This document shows positions 34,761-43,131 of a stretch of 64,000 bases of DNA, in pieces. The position numbers and the translations under genes were made by a program. Origin of the DNA: Erythrobacter insulae (lineage in GTDB: Bacteria; Pseudomonadota; Alphaproteobacteria; Sphingomonadales; Sphingomonadaceae); NCBI RefSeq assembly GCF_007004095.1, contig NZ_VHJK01000001.1, positions 562,501-626,500 on the forward strand, read 5' to 3'. Under the pieces are notes generated by a model, which saw only the letters and a list, made by a program, of their open reading frames with translations, made no database searches and was not told where the DNA came from. How positions within the stretch are numbered: the stretch's first letter is position 1; every line of letters begins with the position of its first letter.

Positions 34761-35749
34761 AACCGGAAGCCCACGCCCGCACCGCCAAAGAGGTCGGCAC
34801 TGTTGTCGTTGAGGCCCGTCCCGCCATAAACGGTGAGACTGATGTTCCGGCTTACCCGCATACTGGCCCAACCCGATACCTCGCTGGATGCTTGCCTGCC
34901 TGCGAAAGCTGATTGCTGCCAGAAATAGTCTGCGCCCACACTGACGCCATCTCCGGCGCGCACACTCGCACCGCCGCCTGCTCCCCATGTCGACCGGATC
35001 GTCGAGCCTTCCGGTTTCCCGGCGAACTTGCGACGACCATGGACGTAGAAGGTCATCGGGCCGACCACCTGCACAAGATCCGCGCTCAACGTGACATCGA
35101 CTTCGCCTGTACCAAGTCGATCAGCGCGAGACGCCGTCGGAAGTTTCACTTTCACCTGCGGCTCGAAATATGTGCCCTTGGTAAGTTCGAAGGAATACAC
35201 CGCCGAGACATTCACATCGCCAAGACCGCTGCGGCGTTGATCGGGACCGGCAAAGCCGTCCTCATCGACGATATCGTCATCGTCGATCACATCATCATCG
35301 AGGTCGTCTTCCACCTCGATATCGTTTCCGCCAGACCCAGAACCGGAACTGCTGGAGCCCGAGCCGGAATTATCGCCGTCTCCGCCGCGTCCACGGCCTC
35401 TACCGCGACCCTGCCCCGATCCGCTGTCGCCAAAGAAGGCGTCGCGTCCCTCAGGCGTTGCGAGCAGCGAGCCGGGGCCGTCGATAGTCACCCAAGGTAC
35501 CGAAACGCGGACCCTCAAACCATCGTTCTTGTAAGTCAGGCTGATTGGTACAGCGATGACTTCGGTGTCCTCAAGCTCACCATAGTCACCGCTTGAATAG
35601 CTGATTCCGGTGTTCAGGCGGAAGCTTGCCGCACTGCTGGATTTGTTCTCTTGGTCCGCTTGAGCTTCATCCTGTGCGCTGACCGGCGTTGCAACCAGAA
35701 ATACTCCTGCTGAAGCTACGCATAATGCGGTTCTTACTGAAATTTTCAT
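34757..35749 (-). CDS. Exported outer-membrane beta-barrel with acidic/RG-rich insert
   Basis: The 330-residue protein starts at ATG 35749 (GAGGGG upstream; the GTG three codons earlier is less likely) with a signal peptide ending VSAQDE. The rest alternates short beta strands and ends GGAGVGFRF, an aromatic C-terminus typical of outer-membrane barrels. Residues 110-175 form an unusual low-complexity insert of RGRGRGRG followed by Ser/Gly and then a stretch of more than ten Asp/Glu. The RG motif recalls the next secreted protein. It may be read through from that upstream gene. Function unknown. Confidence 0.75.
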   Translation of the reverse strand: MKISVRTALCVASAGVFLVATPVSAQDEAQADQENKSSSAASFRLNTGISYSSGDYGELEDTEVIAVPISLTYKNDGLRVRVSVPWVTIDGPGSLLATPEGRDAFFGDSGSGQGRGRGRGRGGDGDNSGSGSSSSGSGSGGNDIEVEDDLDDDVIDDDDIVDEDGFAGPDQRRSGLGDVNVSAVYSFELTKGTYFEPQVKVKLPTASRADRLGTGEVDVTLSADLVQVVGPMTFYVHGRRKFAGKPEGSTIRSTWGAGGGASVRAGDGVSVGADYFWQQSAFAGRQASSEVSGWASMRVSRNISLTVYGGTGLNDNSADLFGGAGVGFRF

Positions 35750-35810
35750 TCGTGACACCCCTCACAGTCTTTTTCTTTGAATCTGCATGTTCATTTCACG
35801 TGTGGCAAGA

Positions 35811-35845
35811 CCGCCCCGGTCCGGTTGTCCCAAACCGGAGCGGCC
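35811..35845 (-). terminator. GC-rich hairpin between RG-repeat gene and barrel gene
   Basis: The arms CCGGTCCGGTT and AACCGGAGCGG-type segments pair across a short loop. No T run follows on the minus strand, so it may be an attenuator or processing site rather than a full terminator. Confidence 0.3.
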
Positions 35846-35859
35846 CGCGACCCGGCGGC

Positions 35860-36456
35860 TCAATCGCTTGAGGGACTATTGTCTCCTCCGCGCCCACGCC
35901 CGCGACCCTCGCCAGGGGTGTCGGCGGCTGAATCGCTGTCATCGACGCGATCCGCCAGATCGTCTGAATTGCCTCCTCGTCTGCGACCGCTATCCGACCG
36001 GTCATCGCCGCGCCGGTCATCGTAGCGCTTGTCATCACGCTCCCGGCTGCGACCACCGCGATCATCGCCCGGTGCGTCATCGCGTCCGCGCCCGCGACGG
36101 ATGTGATCGGGGCCGTCGTCCGCTCCCCGACCACGGCGCATATCCCCCGGACCGTCATCGGCGCCTCGACCGCGGCGCATGTCGCCCGGTCCGTCATCAG
36201 CGCCACGGCCACGACGCATGTGTCCGGGGGCGTCATCTGCTCCGCGCCCGCGGCCACGGTCATCATATCCGCGCCCCTCACCGCGATCGCGAACGCCGCG
36301 ATCTTGGTAGTCCCGGTCATCAGTCCGATCTTCACATCCACGGCACTCGCGCATCTCACGATCGCGGTCCGGCTTGGCGACAACCGGGCCTCCGGTGAGC
36401 ATGGCGGCACCGATTGCGGCACATGCTGCCAGCTTCAAGCTCCTGTGTTTTTGCAT
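35860..36456 (-). CDS. Secreted RG/RD-repeat low-complexity protein
   Basis: The 198-residue protein has a signal peptide (AAIGAAMLTGGPVVA-KP) and then almost only Arg, Asp and Gly. Between about residues 65 and 130 it has four to five copies of a 13-residue unit RGRGADDGPGDMR, with small changes such as APGHM and PDHI. Arg and Asp counts nearly balance. Such polyampholytes may condense or bind polysaccharide or metal; this is inference. The start is the ATG at 36456 with GGAGAAG upstream. An ECF-type promoter lies at 36501-36525. An open frame on the same DNA (35796-36422) is rejected as a shadow. Confidence 0.75.
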   Translation of the reverse strand: MQKHRSLKLAACAAIGAAMLTGGPVVAKPDRDREMRECRGCEDRTDDRDYQDRGVRDRGEGRGYDDRGRGRGADDAPGHMRRGRGADDGPGDMRRGRGADDGPGDMRRGRGADDGPDHIRRGRGRDDAPGDDRGGRSRERDDKRYDDRRGDDRSDSGRRRGGNSDDLADRVDDSDSAADTPGEGRGRGRGGDNSPSSD

Positions 36457-36500
36457 TTTCTTCTCCGTTGCTTACGGGTTCGTTGCTCGAACTGCATGAC

Positions 36501-36525
36501 AACGGAGCGATGCGGAGCTTATTCC
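36501..36525 (-). promoter_or_regulatory. ECF-type promoter for the RG-repeat gene
   Basis: On the minus strand GGAATA is followed after 15 bases by CGTTGTC: GGAAT at 36525-36521, CGTT at 36504-36501, 45 bases before the start codon. It matches the three other sites at 37816, 37889 and 42718. Confidence 0.75.
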
Positions 36526-36540
36526 GCGCTCCGCTAAAAA

Positions 36541-37284
36541 TTATTCCGGAGCCCACCCATTGCGCATGATCTGGCTTTCCTTTTCCACCGCCAAGGGATC
36601 GCCCGCATCAAGTCGGTCATAGGCTTCGTCAAGGCTTGACGGGCCGTCGCTGCCAGCCAACGCGATTTCGCTGCTGTCGGGTATGTCGACAGCATCATCG
36701 CTCCACGCTTCGATCTTCCAACCGCTCGTTGAACGGCAAGCAATGCCTGAAGATTCTGATTGTGCAGTCGCATAGGTGAACTCTCGGCAAAACCGACCAT
36801 CGCCGGCTTCGAAGGTCAAAATCGGGCTGAGCGTTTCGCCATCGCCAAGCGAAGCGAGTTGCCCCGATGGCGTAGCTTCAAGCGCATCCCCAAATCCGGG
36901 CGGCCCGGCGCCGGGTAGTGCAAATGTCAGGACCAAGGCGAGGCACGCAGCTATCGCCGCTCCGGCTCCGACTTGCCACCGCTTCCAGAACGGCGGGTTG
37001 TCATTGGCTGGCTCCGGGGAGGCATGTCGATTGTTTGCTGGCGGTGAAGCGGCTGCCGCCTCTGCCAATCCCATTCGGGCGAGAAACGCGTCGTCGATGC
37101 CGTGCCCCTCATCAGTCGCCATCGCTTGTCGCAACAAATCATCGTTGGACGCGAACCGTGCGACCACATCGGCGAGCTCAGAATCGGCCTCAAGCTCGTG
37201 TTCAAACTGGAGCGCTTCCTCCTCGCTCATCGCACCATCAAGATAGGCAGCGATCCTCAGGTCGCGTTCGTTCTGACCGCTCAT
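36541..37284 (-). CDS. Transmembrane anti-sigma factor
   Basis: The 247-residue protein has an N-terminal anti-sigma domain (residues 1-70) with the pattern RDLRIAAYLDGAMSEEEALQFEHELEADSELAD, a ChrR/RskA-type helix bundle that binds sigma region 2 and 4. A transmembrane helix follows at about residues 105-122 (VGAGAAIAACLALVLTFALP) and a C-terminal periplasmic domain. It should hold the sigma factor inactive until a periplasmic signal or cleavage. The start codon overlaps the sigma stop (ATGA), typical for such pairs. Confidence 0.85.
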   Translation of the reverse strand: MSGQNERDLRIAAYLDGAMSEEEALQFEHELEADSELADVVARFASNDDLLRQAMATDEGHGIDDAFLARMGLAEAAAASPPANNRHASPEPANDNPPFWKRWQVGAGAAIAACLALVLTFALPGAGPPGFGDALEATPSGQLASLGDGETLSPILTFEAGDGRFCREFTYATAQSESSGIACRSTSGWKIEAWSDDAVDIPDSSEIALAGSDGPSSLDEAYDRLDAGDPLAVEKESQIMRNGWAPE

Positions 37285-37802
37285 TGCGCCATCTCCCCGT
37301 TGACCTGCTTATCGATGGATCGCCGCGCACGGGCTATCCTGCTCATCACTGTCCCGATAGGGATTTCGAGCATCTCGGCTGCGTCCTTGTAGCTCATCCC
37401 GTCCAGCACAACGAGCGTGATGAGAACGCGCTGATCCTCTGGCAAAGCAGCCAATGCGCTGCGGGCAAGTGCCAGATCGGATCGCCCCTCCAGGACCTGA
37501 ACACCGTCAGCGCCGACCACGCCGAACGCTTCGTCCATTTCGACATGGACACCACGTGTCTGGGCTTTTCGCCCTTCATCGATCCAGATGTTCTGTGCGA
37601 TCTTGTACATCCAACTATCCAGTTTCGAACCCGGCAGAAACTGCTCTGCGCGGCTCAAGGCTCTTTCGACAGTCGACTGGCAAAGATCGTCGGCGATCTC
37701 CTGCCTGCGGGTGAGCGCGAGGCAGAACCTTCGCAGGCGCGGCAAGACATGAATAATTTGCTGACGCAAATCGCCATGTCCCGTTGTGCCGTCCCCTGTC
37801 AT
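37281..37802 (-). CDS. ECF-type RNA polymerase sigma factor
   Basis: The 173-residue protein has sigma region 2 (LPRLRRFCLALTRRQEIADDLCQSTVERALSRAEQFLPGSKLDSWMYKIAQNIWIDEGRK) and region 4 (LAALPEDQRVLITLVVLDGMSYKDAAEMLEIPIGTVMSRIARARRSI). It lacks regions 1 and 3, as in ECF sigmas. A promoter matching the module's consensus lies only about 14 bases upstream of its ATG, so it is probably autoregulated and has a very short leader; the ribosome site GGGAGAG fits in it. It is divergent from the protease gene. Confidence 0.92.
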   Translation of the reverse strand: MTGDGTTGHGDLRQQIIHVLPRLRRFCLALTRRQEIADDLCQSTVERALSRAEQFLPGSKLDSWMYKIAQNIWIDEGRKAQTRGVHVEMDEAFGVVGADGVQVLEGRSDLALARSALAALPEDQRVLITLVVLDGMSYKDAAEMLEIPIGTVMSRIARARRSIDKQVNGEMAQ

Positions 37803-37815
37803 TTTCTCTCCCGAC

Positions 37816-37840
37816 TACGCAATCGCAGGCCGTTTATTCC
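37816..37840 (-). promoter_or_regulatory. ECF-type promoter for the sigma factor gene
   Basis: GGAATA, 15 bases, CGTAGTC on the minus strand: GGAAT at 37840-37836, CGTA at 37819-37816. It is close to the start codon (14 bases), so transcription would start within about 10 bases of it. Confidence 0.6.
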
Positions 37841-37888
37841 CCAGCATCGCGCATAATACAAATTTTCCCAAGATCAGGCGGTATTCAG

Positions 37889-37913
37889 GGAATAGCACCG
37901 AGGATTGTGCGTT
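37889..37913 (+). promoter_or_regulatory. ECF-type promoter for the subtilase gene
   Basis: GGAATA, 15 bases, CGTTGTT on the plus strand: GGAAT at 37889-37893, CGTT at 37910-37913, 35 bases before the start codon at 37949. Confidence 0.75.
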
Positions 37914-37948
37914 GTTTTCGGATGATATAGGTCACTAGCAGAAGAAAA

Positions 37949-39427
37949 ATGTCTGAAAACAAGCGTTCTTTGAGGCTCTTTCTAGGAGGGATGTGTGCTG
38001 CAGCCTTGGCGGTTGGCAGTGCGGGCGTCCTTTTGGCCGAGCCCGGTAGCGGTCAAGATCGCGAGCGCGACGATGCCGACCGTGCCACACGCGCGCTTGA
38101 ACGCGCCGAAAGGGATGCAACACGAGCGGCCGAACGCGCGGCCCGTGACGAAGCGCGCTATATAGAAGATCGTGCTGAAATCATGGAGCGCGGCGCAGAC
38201 GATCCAGAACGCCAGCAGCGCGATCTTGCCCGGCTTGAAGAGGATCGCACCGAAACTGCTGTAAAAGCCCAGGAAGAGGCAATCAAAGACGCAGAAGAAC
38301 TCGCTGAAGAGCTCGCCAAGGCACAGGAAGACGCCGCCGAGGACGCAGCAGACCGCGCGGAAGAGGCCGCAGAATACGGCAACAGCGCCGAATTGCGCGG
38401 CTTGGCAGCCGATGAAGCACCTGAGTTTGACGAGCGCGGTTTTCCTGTGAGACGCGGCGAAATTGTGGGCCTCAGCCTAAGCGATGCAGAGCTTGAAAGG
38501 CTTCAACAATCAGGGTTTGAGGTTCTGGCTAAACAGGACTTGCCGGCGCTTGGCAACTGGCTTCACCGTCTCAAGACTCCCGTAGGTGTGGATGCTCCCG
38601 CAGCGTTGCGGGTCGCGCAGCGAACGGAACCGGATGCAGTGTTTGATTACACCCATTACTACGGGCTCCACTATGCGCCATCGGGCAATCAAGCCACTGC
38701 GAAAGGGGCAACTCTTCCTCGAAAAGAGGGAAGACTCATGATCGGAATGATCGACACGGCGATCGTGAGTCATCCTGCGCTTTCCGGCGTGTCGATAACC
38801 TCGCGTGATTTCGCCAATGCCAGCGGAATTACGAAAGCGCACGGGACAGCTGTGGCATCGATCCTCGCAAGTGAGGGGACCCGCAAGCTCTACATTGCCA
38901 ATATCTTCAGAGGGCGCGGCACGAAGCCTTACACCTCCGCAGACAATATCGTGGCTGCACTTAACTGGATGGTCACGCAGAATGTTCCGGTAGTGAATAT
39001 GAGCCTGGCTGGACCGCGGAATGCGATCCTCGACCGCTTGATCGAGCAGTCTGTGGGGCGGGGCACCCTGATTGTCGCAGCAGCGGGCAATGGTGGTCCG
39101 TCAGCACCTCCAGCCTATCCGGCGGCCCTTCCCCCTGTCATCGCAGTAACGGCCGTTGACCAGCGCAATCGGGTGTATCGCTACGCCAATCAGGGCAACT
39201 ACATCACGGTCGCCGCGCGGGGTGTTGACGAGCCCGCCGCAAGTTCGCGCGGCGGAATCGTCAGATTTTCCGGAACCAGCTTTGCGACCCCACATGTCGC
39301 TGCGTGGATGGCGCGCTGTCAGGCCCGTCGCTCTGCGCAGTCTTGTGCGCGTCAGCTCAGACGCTCCGCTCAAGACCTTGGCCCCAAAGGCTATGACAGC
39401 GTCTATGGATACGGTCTGATCGAATAG
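37949..39427 (+). CDS. Exported subtilisin-like serine protease (S8) with coiled-coil prodomain
   Basis: The 492-residue protein has a signal peptide (GGMCAAALAVGSAGVLLA-EP), then a long Glu/Arg/Ala-rich helical region (about residues 35-145) with coiled-coil character, a small domain (residues 160-215), and the peptidase. The catalytic triad is Asp269 in GMIDTAI, His298 in KAHGTAVAS, and Ser444 in FSGTSFATPHVAA. An Asn in AAAGNGG completes the oxyanion hole. The gene is divergent from the sigma factor and has its own ECF-type promoter. It may cleave the anti-sigma factor or process the RG-repeat proteins; neither is shown by sequence alone. Confidence 0.88.
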   Translation: MSENKRSLRLFLGGMCAAALAVGSAGVLLAEPGSGQDRERDDADRATRALERAERDATRAAERAARDEARYIEDRAEIMERGADDPERQQRDLARLEEDRTETAVKAQEEAIKDAEELAEELAKAQEDAAEDAADRAEEAAEYGNSAELRGLAADEAPEFDERGFPVRRGEIVGLSLSDAELERLQQSGFEVLAKQDLPALGNWLHRLKTPVGVDAPAALRVAQRTEPDAVFDYTHYYGLHYAPSGNQATAKGATLPRKEGRLMIGMIDTAIVSHPALSGVSITSRDFANASGITKAHGTAVASILASEGTRKLYIANIFRGRGTKPYTSADNIVAALNWMVTQNVPVVNMSLAGPRNAILDRLIEQSVGRGTLIVAAAGNGGPSAPPAYPAALPPVIAVTAVDQRNRVYRYANQGNYITVAARGVDEPAASSRGGIVRFSGTSFATPHVAAWMARCQARRSAQSCARQLRRSAQDLGPKGYDSVYGYGLIE

Positions 39428-39429
39428 CA

Positions 39430-39462
39430 AAGGGCGGCAAGGCTGTGTGCCTCGCCGCCCTT
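39430..39462. terminator. Bidirectional hairpin terminator
   Basis: AAGGGCGGC...GCCGCCCTT pairs over nine bases, with extra pairing of AGGC and GCCT inside, between the convergent subtilase and glycosyltransferase genes. A run of weakly T-rich sequence borders each side. Confidence 0.7.
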
Positions 39463-39478
39463 CCCGATTATCGCCGGA

Positions 39479-41299
39479 TCAGAAGTGGAAACCGAAACCG
39501 AAGAGCACTGGCTGAAGCCCAAACAGGCTCGCGCTTCCCAACATCACGCTTCCCACGATCAGCGCAAACGGGATCATGGTGCAGAAGCGGAGCACCTTTT
39601 GGTTCCATCCCAGGCCATGCAGATATGGCTGCATCAGAAACGCCAGAGCCAGTCCGGCAAAGGCGGGCTGGAAGCTGACAAAAGCGGCGGCGAGAAACAG
39701 CGCGCCTGCGACGATCTCGAAGCTCCATGTCGCCATCGAATCCGGGTGCGTTTCGGAGAGATAGCGATTGATGGCTGACCCTTCCTTGCTTGCTGTGTTC
39801 GCATGCCCTTTGACGTCGCCTGTCACGAGGAACCGCGCCTTGCCGGTCAGGCCATAGCCAGCGACGCAAACGGCGGACAAGGGGCTAAGCGCGGCGTACA
39901 GCGCCGTGCTGCGTGACAGGAACCTCCACAGGCGAAGCGGCTGCTTCCAATGTTCAAGAATGAAGCAGAGGATCGGTGCAAACAGCGTGAGCACTGTGAT
40001 CGCGAAGAAGTCCGGCGTAAAAATGCTGGTGAGTTCAGGCGGCAAGAGCCGGACCGGCACTGACATTTCCTGACCGGCAACCACCCAGGTCAGCTCCTGT
40101 TGCTGGCCAAGCACGAAAGGCATGCCCAATCCCGCAATTAACATGAATATAAAGAAGAAGAAGGTGAGCGGAAGATTAGCCGTAGGGAACAAGATATCCA
40201 GCTTCTCAATCAACGGTATCTTACGTGACCGGATCAGCGGCATGGTCCATTTGTGCAGGAATTCGCATGTGCCGCGCGTCCATTTGACGTGGCGCACCCG
40301 GAAAGCGCGAACGGTCTCGGGAAAAGCCTCGGTGCACACAACATCCTCGGCGAATACCCCGTAATAGCCCCGCTCGCGGATGGAGATTGCGTAAGCGAGG
40401 TCCTCACTGACGATCTCGTCAAATCCGCCGACTTCTTTCCAGCAGCCGCGCCGCAGCAGTGCACCATGGCCCAGGAACATCACGAAGCCGAATTTGTTGC
40501 GCAGCGGCTGATACCACTTCCAGTGAACATCGATGCCGATCCGCATGTCTTCCTGAAGCTGGGTGCTGGTTTCCTCCTCGCAGCGGTGATTGGCCTGCAC
40601 GAAGCCGCATTCGGGATCGTTTTGGAGATAGGGCATAAGCTGGCGCAGGAAGCCAACTGGCAGGATTTCGTCGGCATCGACCACCGCGAAATATGGTTCG
40701 CGAACGTGATTGGTCAGCGCGTGGTTGAGATTGCCCGCCTTGAAGCCGGTGCGATGCTCGCGCCGGATGACTTTCACTTTCTCCGGGTTCTCCGCGGCAA
40801 AGGCATCGACGATGGCCTGATATTCAGGATCACTGGAATCATCGAGCAGGTAGAGCGTGAAGTTCGGATAATCGACTTCGAGGCAGCTTTGCGCACTGGC
40901 TCGCACGAAATCGTTGCAGGTCGTGTAAAGCATCGCGACCGGTGGCTGGGTCGTCGAAAGGATCGGATCAGGCTTCGTCACGAAGTTGCGATAGATCGAT
41001 GCGAACAGCACCACGCCAACATTGTAGAGGCCATACAGCCACGCAACCGGCGTAAAGAACGCGAAATATCCAAGGATAAATCTCGCTGTCCAAGTCTCGG
41101 CGGAGAGCACGAGATCGATGAGACGCGGGCCAAACCAGATCAGGCTGGCTGTCCAGGCGCCGAATATGAACAGGAAAAGCCAGGGCTTGCGATCATCGGC
41201 AGACCAGACTTTGTCCGATGTGAATTGCTCTGGCGGACCAGCTATGATGACGTCGGTATCATCGTTTTGCGTGGATTCTTGAATGCGGCTGAGAAGCAT
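39479..41299 (-). CDS. Cellulose-synthase-like family 2 glycosyltransferase
   Basis: This 606-residue membrane enzyme makes a polysaccharide from a nucleotide sugar and likely passes it through its own membrane channel. Two helices precede the catalytic domain (residues 40-100) and five or six follow (from about 360). GT2 motifs are DDSSD (Asp153-154), DAD (208-210), SED (298-300), and RHVKW-TRG near 336-343, a variant of the QxxRW motif. No PilZ domain is present, so cyclic-di-GMP control by that route is unlikely. It follows the TPR/barrel gene by 11 bases as a second gene of an operon. The sugar is not known. Confidence 0.88.
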   Translation of the reverse strand: MLLSRIQESTQNDDTDVIIAGPPEQFTSDKVWSADDRKPWLFLFIFGAWTASLIWFGPRLIDLVLSAETWTARFILGYFAFFTPVAWLYGLYNVGVVLFASIYRNFVTKPDPILSTTQPPVAMLYTTCNDFVRASAQSCLEVDYPNFTLYLLDDSSDPEYQAIVDAFAAENPEKVKVIRREHRTGFKAGNLNHALTNHVREPYFAVVDADEILPVGFLRQLMPYLQNDPECGFVQANHRCEEETSTQLQEDMRIGIDVHWKWYQPLRNKFGFVMFLGHGALLRRGCWKEVGGFDEIVSEDLAYAISIRERGYYGVFAEDVVCTEAFPETVRAFRVRHVKWTRGTCEFLHKWTMPLIRSRKIPLIEKLDILFPTANLPLTFFFFIFMLIAGLGMPFVLGQQQELTWVVAGQEMSVPVRLLPPELTSIFTPDFFAITVLTLFAPILCFILEHWKQPLRLWRFLSRSTALYAALSPLSAVCVAGYGLTGKARFLVTGDVKGHANTASKEGSAINRYLSETHPDSMATWSFEIVAGALFLAAAFVSFQPAFAGLALAFLMQPYLHGLGWNQKVLRFCTMIPFALIVGSVMLGSASLFGLQPVLFGFGFHF

Positions 41300-41310
41300 C
41301 TGGGCCTCCG

Positions 41311-42690
41311 TTAATTGCGAGGCAGGCGCAGGGTCACGCCAACCAGAACACGAGTGAAATCAACCAGCGGAGTTTCCTCACGCGCAACGTTTAGGTGCAC
41401 GCGGTGCCATCCCCCGATGCGGGCTGATGCGTTGCCGTAGATGGTGAACACACCGCCATCGGCGGCCGGATTGATGCTTGAAACATCGCCACCGCCAATG
41501 CCGACACCGAGTGCGACATCTCCGGTGTTGTATTCACCGTACCCGACAACGCGCCATTCATCGTCACGGGTCGCACCGGTCCGGGCGAGGTAAACACTCG
41601 GCTCGAACGAGAAGCGATCGCTAACGCGGAAATTGTGACCGGCGTAGATCAGCTGATCGGTGAAACCTTCGCTGTGCGGGCTGAGCTGGCCGCCAAGCTT
41701 CGAGGCGCCAAGATCGGAAAGGTAGACCCCTTCAAGCTTGTACACCTGCTGATTTTCACCGAGCGGCAAATCGCGATAGCCGAATTCTGCCGAACCGATG
41801 AAGCTGTCACCGAACTGATGCAGACCGCCGACAAAATAGGTGGTGGCGTTCTGTCCCGTGCGTGCGAGCACAGGGTTGTCGAGCGAAAGGCCATCGTCAT
41901 AGCGTGCCCAGATGCGGGTTTGGGGCGTTACCCAACTCGCTGCTTCCACCATTCTCAGGCCAGCATCGCCGCCACCAGATGTGTCGCCAGCCCAGACCGA
42001 AAGTTCCGCTATTGCGGGATAGTCATAGGCCCGGCGCAATCCGCTTCGCACTTCTGTAATGCCCGGCTCGATTGCTTTGGCCTGCCGGAATGCCTCGGCT
42101 GATCGGCGCGCCTGCCCTTCGGCAATGCGCGCGTTGCCGACGCCAATCCATGGTTCTGCGTCCTCGGGAAACTCATAGGCGATCTGCTGAAATGCGTTGG
42201 CCGCTCTCTCATTCTCGCCTGCCCAATAGGCATTGTAGGCAAGACCTTTTTTCGCCCCTTCACTGTCAGGAGCAATAGCGAGCATCCGCTCGAAGTACTG
42301 CTCGGCCAAGCCGTGTTTGCCGGACCATGCGGCGATATATCCCGCAGCGTTGAGAACGGAGAGATCATTGGGCGCAAGCCCCAGCGCCCTGTTGATGTCC
42401 GCTTCCGCGCGGGTCCATTCTTTCTGCCAGCCATGTGCGGTCGCGCGCCCAACAAGCGCATTCAAATTGTCCGGATCACGGGCGAGCACATTGCTCCAGG
42501 CGGCGACTGCCTGCTCTGCCTCGCCTGCCGCCATGGCCTGCTCCGCCACAGGCTCCTGAGCAAAGGCGATTGCGGAGGATGTGAAGACGACCAATGCAAC
42601 CGCGCTCATCAGGCCGAGCCGGATGCTGGTCCTTTTCGCGTCGCTTTTTGGCGGACGCTTGGTTTCGATTGTTTGCGTCATCTGTGTCAC
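41311..42690 (-). CDS. TPR protein with YaiO-type outer-membrane barrel
   Basis: The 459-residue protein has a signal peptide (AVALVVFTSSAIAFAQ), TPR units at about residues 50-190 (for example AWSNVLARDPDNLNALVGRATAHG and DLSVLNAAGYIAAWSGKHGLAEQYFERMLAIAPDSEGAKKGL), and a C-terminal beta-barrel (from about 220) with short beta strands and an aromatic/polar end, resembling YaiO-type barrels. TPR plus barrel is the layout of polysaccharide export proteins such as BcsC, PgaA and NfrA. Here it likely exports the product of the next gene. It has an ECF-type promoter at 42718-42742. Confidence 0.82.
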   Translation of the reverse strand: MTQMTQTIETKRPPKSDAKRTSIRLGLMSAVALVVFTSSAIAFAQEPVAEQAMAAGEAEQAVAAWSNVLARDPDNLNALVGRATAHGWQKEWTRAEADINRALGLAPNDLSVLNAAGYIAAWSGKHGLAEQYFERMLAIAPDSEGAKKGLAYNAYWAGENERAANAFQQIAYEFPEDAEPWIGVGNARIAEGQARRSAEAFRQAKAIEPGITEVRSGLRRAYDYPAIAELSVWAGDTSGGGDAGLRMVEAASWVTPQTRIWARYDDGLSLDNPVLARTGQNATTYFVGGLHQFGDSFIGSAEFGYRDLPLGENQQVYKLEGVYLSDLGASKLGGQLSPHSEGFTDQLIYAGHNFRVSDRFSFEPSVYLARTGATRDDEWRVVGYGEYNTGDVALGVGIGGGDVSSINPAADGGVFTIYGNASARIGGWHRVHLNVAREETPLVDFTRVLVGVTLRLPRN

Positions 42691-42717
42691 CCCTTTTGAC
42701 CAATTGTCTCGGGCGAC

Positions 42718-42742
42718 TACGGAGTGGCGGTGAGATTATTCC
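42718..42742 (-). promoter_or_regulatory. ECF-type promoter for the glycan operon
   Basis: GGAATA, 15 bases, CGTAGTC on the minus strand: GGAAT at 42742-42738, CGTA at 42721-42718, 27 bases before the start codon of the TPR gene. It shares CGTAGTCG with the sigma factor's own promoter. Confidence 0.7.
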
Positions 42743-43131
42743 GCCTCTGCCGATATTTTTCGGGTGATCAGCATTCGAAAACAGCGGAACTGGAGAATTG
42801 ATCAACGTCAATCAAAAGGAGTGAGGCCCCCACATTTCTAGAGCGATGCACCGATGTCTGGGGTTGGAGCTAGCCATCAGACAGCAAAGACGTCGTTTGC
42901 GAATTTGAACTCAGTCTCCCCGGCCGATTGTCCGACAAGCTGCATCAGTTACCTGTAAGCAGACATTCGCCTTTCGGCCCAGATTCAGTCACGGCTCGAA
43001 CGTACGTAAATGGGGTGGCCAGCGGTCAGCCCATTTTCAATACGATGTAAGAAAGATGAGAGGCATCTCTGGTTCGCATCGAACGCAGGAGGAATGGATT
43101 GCATTGATGGTGTCCGATTCAAAGCTGCGGC
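42743..43131. other. Gene-free interval with decayed repeat DNA
   Basis: About 390 bases with no credible gene. The part near 42960-43020 has the CAGACATTCGCC-TTTCGGCCC pattern found in dispersed intergenic repeats of this group; it marks the start of a patchwork region. Confidence 0.4.

Noticed and set aside
36100-36250. Regular 39-base repeat array like a CRISPR
   Set aside because: The repeats are contiguous, in frame with the RGRGADDGPGDMR protein repeat, and have no spacers or cas genes.
35796-36422. Alternative minus-strand frame over the RG-repeat gene
   Set aside because: It has no signal peptide or ribosome site; the 35860-36456 frame has both plus a matching promoter.
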